Below are positions 62,470 through 64,000 of a stretch of DNA of 64,000 nucleotides, one piece after another (position 1 is the first letter of the stretch; the number at the start of each line of letters is the position of its first letter). The translations under genes were made by a program, and so were the position numbers. The stretch spans positions 3,425,001-3,489,000 of the forward strand of contig CP079108.1 of assembly GCA_019285715.1 (NCBI GenBank), written 5' to 3'. Source of the stretch: Sphingosinicellaceae bacterium. Lineage in GTDB: Bacteria; Pseudomonadota; Alphaproteobacteria; Sphingomonadales; Sphingomonadaceae. The notes under the pieces were generated by a model. That model ran no database searches, was not told where the DNA came from, and worked only from the letters and a program-made list of their open reading frames with translations.

Positions 62470-63748
62470 CGCGCTGTGCCACCAAGGTTGTCAGATAGGT
62501 ATCGATCCCCTCGCGGTAGCGCGCCTCGGCCAGCGTGTAGGCCTGGCTCGACGCGGTGAGCAATGCCGCCTGCGCGGCTTGCTGGCGCTCGATCGTACCG
62601 GCGCGGGCGAGCGCATCGGCGACTTCCCGGAAAGCGGTCTGCACGGCCTTCTCATACTGCGCGACGTACAGGTCGCGCTGGGCCTTGCTGTAGTCGAGAT
62701 TGCCGCGAGTGGTGCCGCCGAAGATCGGCAACGATGCCGACGGACCGGCCGACCACGAAAACGCGCCGCCGGTGAACAGCGAGGACAGCGCGGTGCTGGC
62801 AAAGCCGACCGCCGAGGTCAGCGTGATCGTCGGAAAGAATGCCGCGCGCGCCGCGCCGATATTGGCGTTGGCACCGACTAACTGATGCTCGGCCTCGATC
62901 ACGTCGGGCCGGCCCAGCAACACCTGCGACGACAGCCCGACGCGGACCTTGGCGATCCCCCTCCCCAGATCGTCGAGCGTGCCGGGCAGCAGCGCATCCT
63001 CGACCGGCGCACCGACCAGCAACTCGAGGGCGTTGCGGTCCTGCGCGACCTGCGTGGTCGCGTTCTCGACGTCCGAGCGCGCCTGGGCGTTGGTGGTTTC
63101 GATCGAGCGGATGTCGACCTTGCCGGCAAGCCCGGCCTCGTTGAGCGCCACCGTAAGCTTCAGCGACCGCGCGGTGCTGGCGACGGTGTCCTGCGCGACG
63201 ACGAGCAGTTCCTGGTCGGCGGCCATCGTCGCATAAGCGGTGGCGGTCTCGGCGATCAACGTCAGCCGCGTGTTGCGTGCGCCCGCCTCGGTGCCGAGAT
63301 AGGTCTCGAACGCCGCCTTGCTGAGGTTCTTCAGGCGGCCGAACAGGTCGATCTCGAAGCTGCTGATGCCGACATCGGCCGCGAAGACGTCGACCGCTCC
63401 GCTCGCGCTGCCACCGCCGGCATACGACGCCGTGCCGCCAGCCGCGATCGTCGGCAACTGCGACGCGCGCTGGACGCGGTAGCTGGCACGCGCCGACGCG
63501 ACATTGGCGACGGCGACGCGCAGGTCGCGATTATTGGCCAGCGCGCGGTCGATGATCGTGCGGAGCTTCGCGTCCGTCAGGACCTCGCGCCACGGCAGAT
63601 CGACCTGGGTCGTCGATGCGGCAGGACCGTAGGATGCGCCGGTCGGCAAGCTCGGCGCCACCGGCAGGCCTGGCCGGACGTAGGCGGGCGCGAGATTGCA
63701 GCCCGACAGCAGCGCCGCCGCGGCGCCGGTGAGAACAAGCGCACGCAT
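62470..63748 (-). pseudogene. RND efflux outer-membrane factor (NodT/OprM type), N-terminal part, interrupted
   Basis: A lipoprotein signal (LLSGCNLAPAYVRP) and the full TolC-like helical repeat (VDLPWREVLTDAKLRTIIDRALANNRDLRVAVANV ... LLGRPDVIEAEHQLVGANANIGAARAAFFPTITL ... EARYREGIDTYLTTLVAQR) are present until the IS3 element cuts it about 50 residues before its end. The ATG at 63748 overlaps the permease's TGA by 1 bp. The missing tail sits at 61125-61271. The truncated product lacks its last helix, so efflux through this system is probably impaired. Confidence 0.88.
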
Positions 63749-64000
63749 CACCTGGTCTCCGGCGCGGGCAAGGCCAACGGGGCCGGCGCGGGAGCCGCCT
63801 TGTCCATGCCGAACAGACGGCCGACCAGCACGAAGAACAGCGGCACATAGAAGATCGCGATCGCCGTGGCGGTCAGCATTCCGCCTACCACCGCCGTACC
63901 GATCGCGATCCGGCTCTGCGCGCCGGCCCCCGTCGCGATGGCAAGCGGGATGACGCCGGCAATGAAGGCAAGGCTGGTCATCAGGATCGGCCGCAGCCGC
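63748..64000 (-). CDS. RND-family efflux permease, C-terminal end (runs off window)
   Basis: The last ~83 residues of an AcrB-like permease: [64 protein letters not shown], which are the final membrane helices of the family, then a short Pro/Ala-rich tail. The gene continues past the right edge, presumably followed upstream by the periplasmic adaptor. It is in operon with the interrupted outer-membrane factor. Confidence 0.9.
   Translation of the reverse strand, partial: RLRPILMTSLAFIAGVIPLAIATGAGAQSRIAIGTAVVGGMLTATAIAIFYVPLFFVLVGRLFGMDKAAPAPAPLALPAPETR

Overview
The window is GC-rich bacterial chromosome, most likely from an alphaproteobacterium of the order Sphingomonadales. The pointers are two PEPxxWA-CTERM sorting-signal proteins, a large TonB-dependent receptor with Gly-rich loops, a divinyl chlorophyllide reductase gene (bciA, expected in aerobic anoxygenic phototrophs of this order) and a strong G/C third-base preference. 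The genus is inference.

Layout, left part. An S53 (sedolisin) peptidase runs in from the left edge (3-1442) and converges on a PEPxxWA-CTERM protein. A membrane histidine kinase/NarL-type regulator pair follows (2738-4797), then an alpha/beta hydrolase that has lost its catalytic core. From 5.8 to 24 kb the genes look catabolic: a histone-deacetylase-like amidohydrolase, a nitrilase-superfamily enzyme, a GAF-LuxR regulator and a luciferase-like monooxygenase cut by an insertion sequence; a LysR-controlled set resembling D-hydroxyproline/amino-acid oxidation (DapA-family lyase plus a three-subunit FAD/[2Fe-2S] dehydrogenase, RidA, VOC protein, DUF3311/sodium symporter); and a MarR-controlled cyclase-family hydrolase with indolepyruvate:ferredoxin oxidoreductase (iorA-iorB). 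A DUF4174/TonB receptor/EF-hand operon, an autotransporter, an alcohol dehydrogenase behind an aldehyde-dehydrogenase remnant, and a copper-type P-ATPase fill 24-35 kb.

Middle part. At 35868-35914 lies the 3' 47 nt of a tRNA-Arg(ACG) with no 5' half, next to a tyrosine-recombinase integrase, a DUF1778/GNAT toxin-antitoxin pair and a truncated DUF932 gene: the signature of an integrated element's end. To its right is a single leftward gene array of about 12 kb (50935 to 39182) ending at a terminator-like hairpin. In order of transcription it has two Tat-exported ferritin-like proteins, an NRAMP Mn/Fe transporter, VirB1, B2, B3, B4, B6, B9, B10, B11 and an outer-membrane beta-barrel protein. 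The joining of metal handling to a reduced type IV secretion operon is the most unusual arrangement in the window.

Right part. A Crp/Fnr regulator, a decayed IS5-type element, an AT-richer stretch with a PEPxxWA-CTERM gene behind a good sigma-54 promoter match, an LprI-like anchored protein, a glutathione S-transferase relic, an SDR/LysR divergent pair, DUF427, bciA, and an IS3-family element inserted (4-bp target duplication CGCG) into the outer-membrane-factor gene of an RND efflux operon that runs off the right edge.

Mobile DNA has shaped the window: two complete-looking insertion sequences, one decayed one, an integrase with a tRNA fragment, and at least six broken or internally deleted genes.
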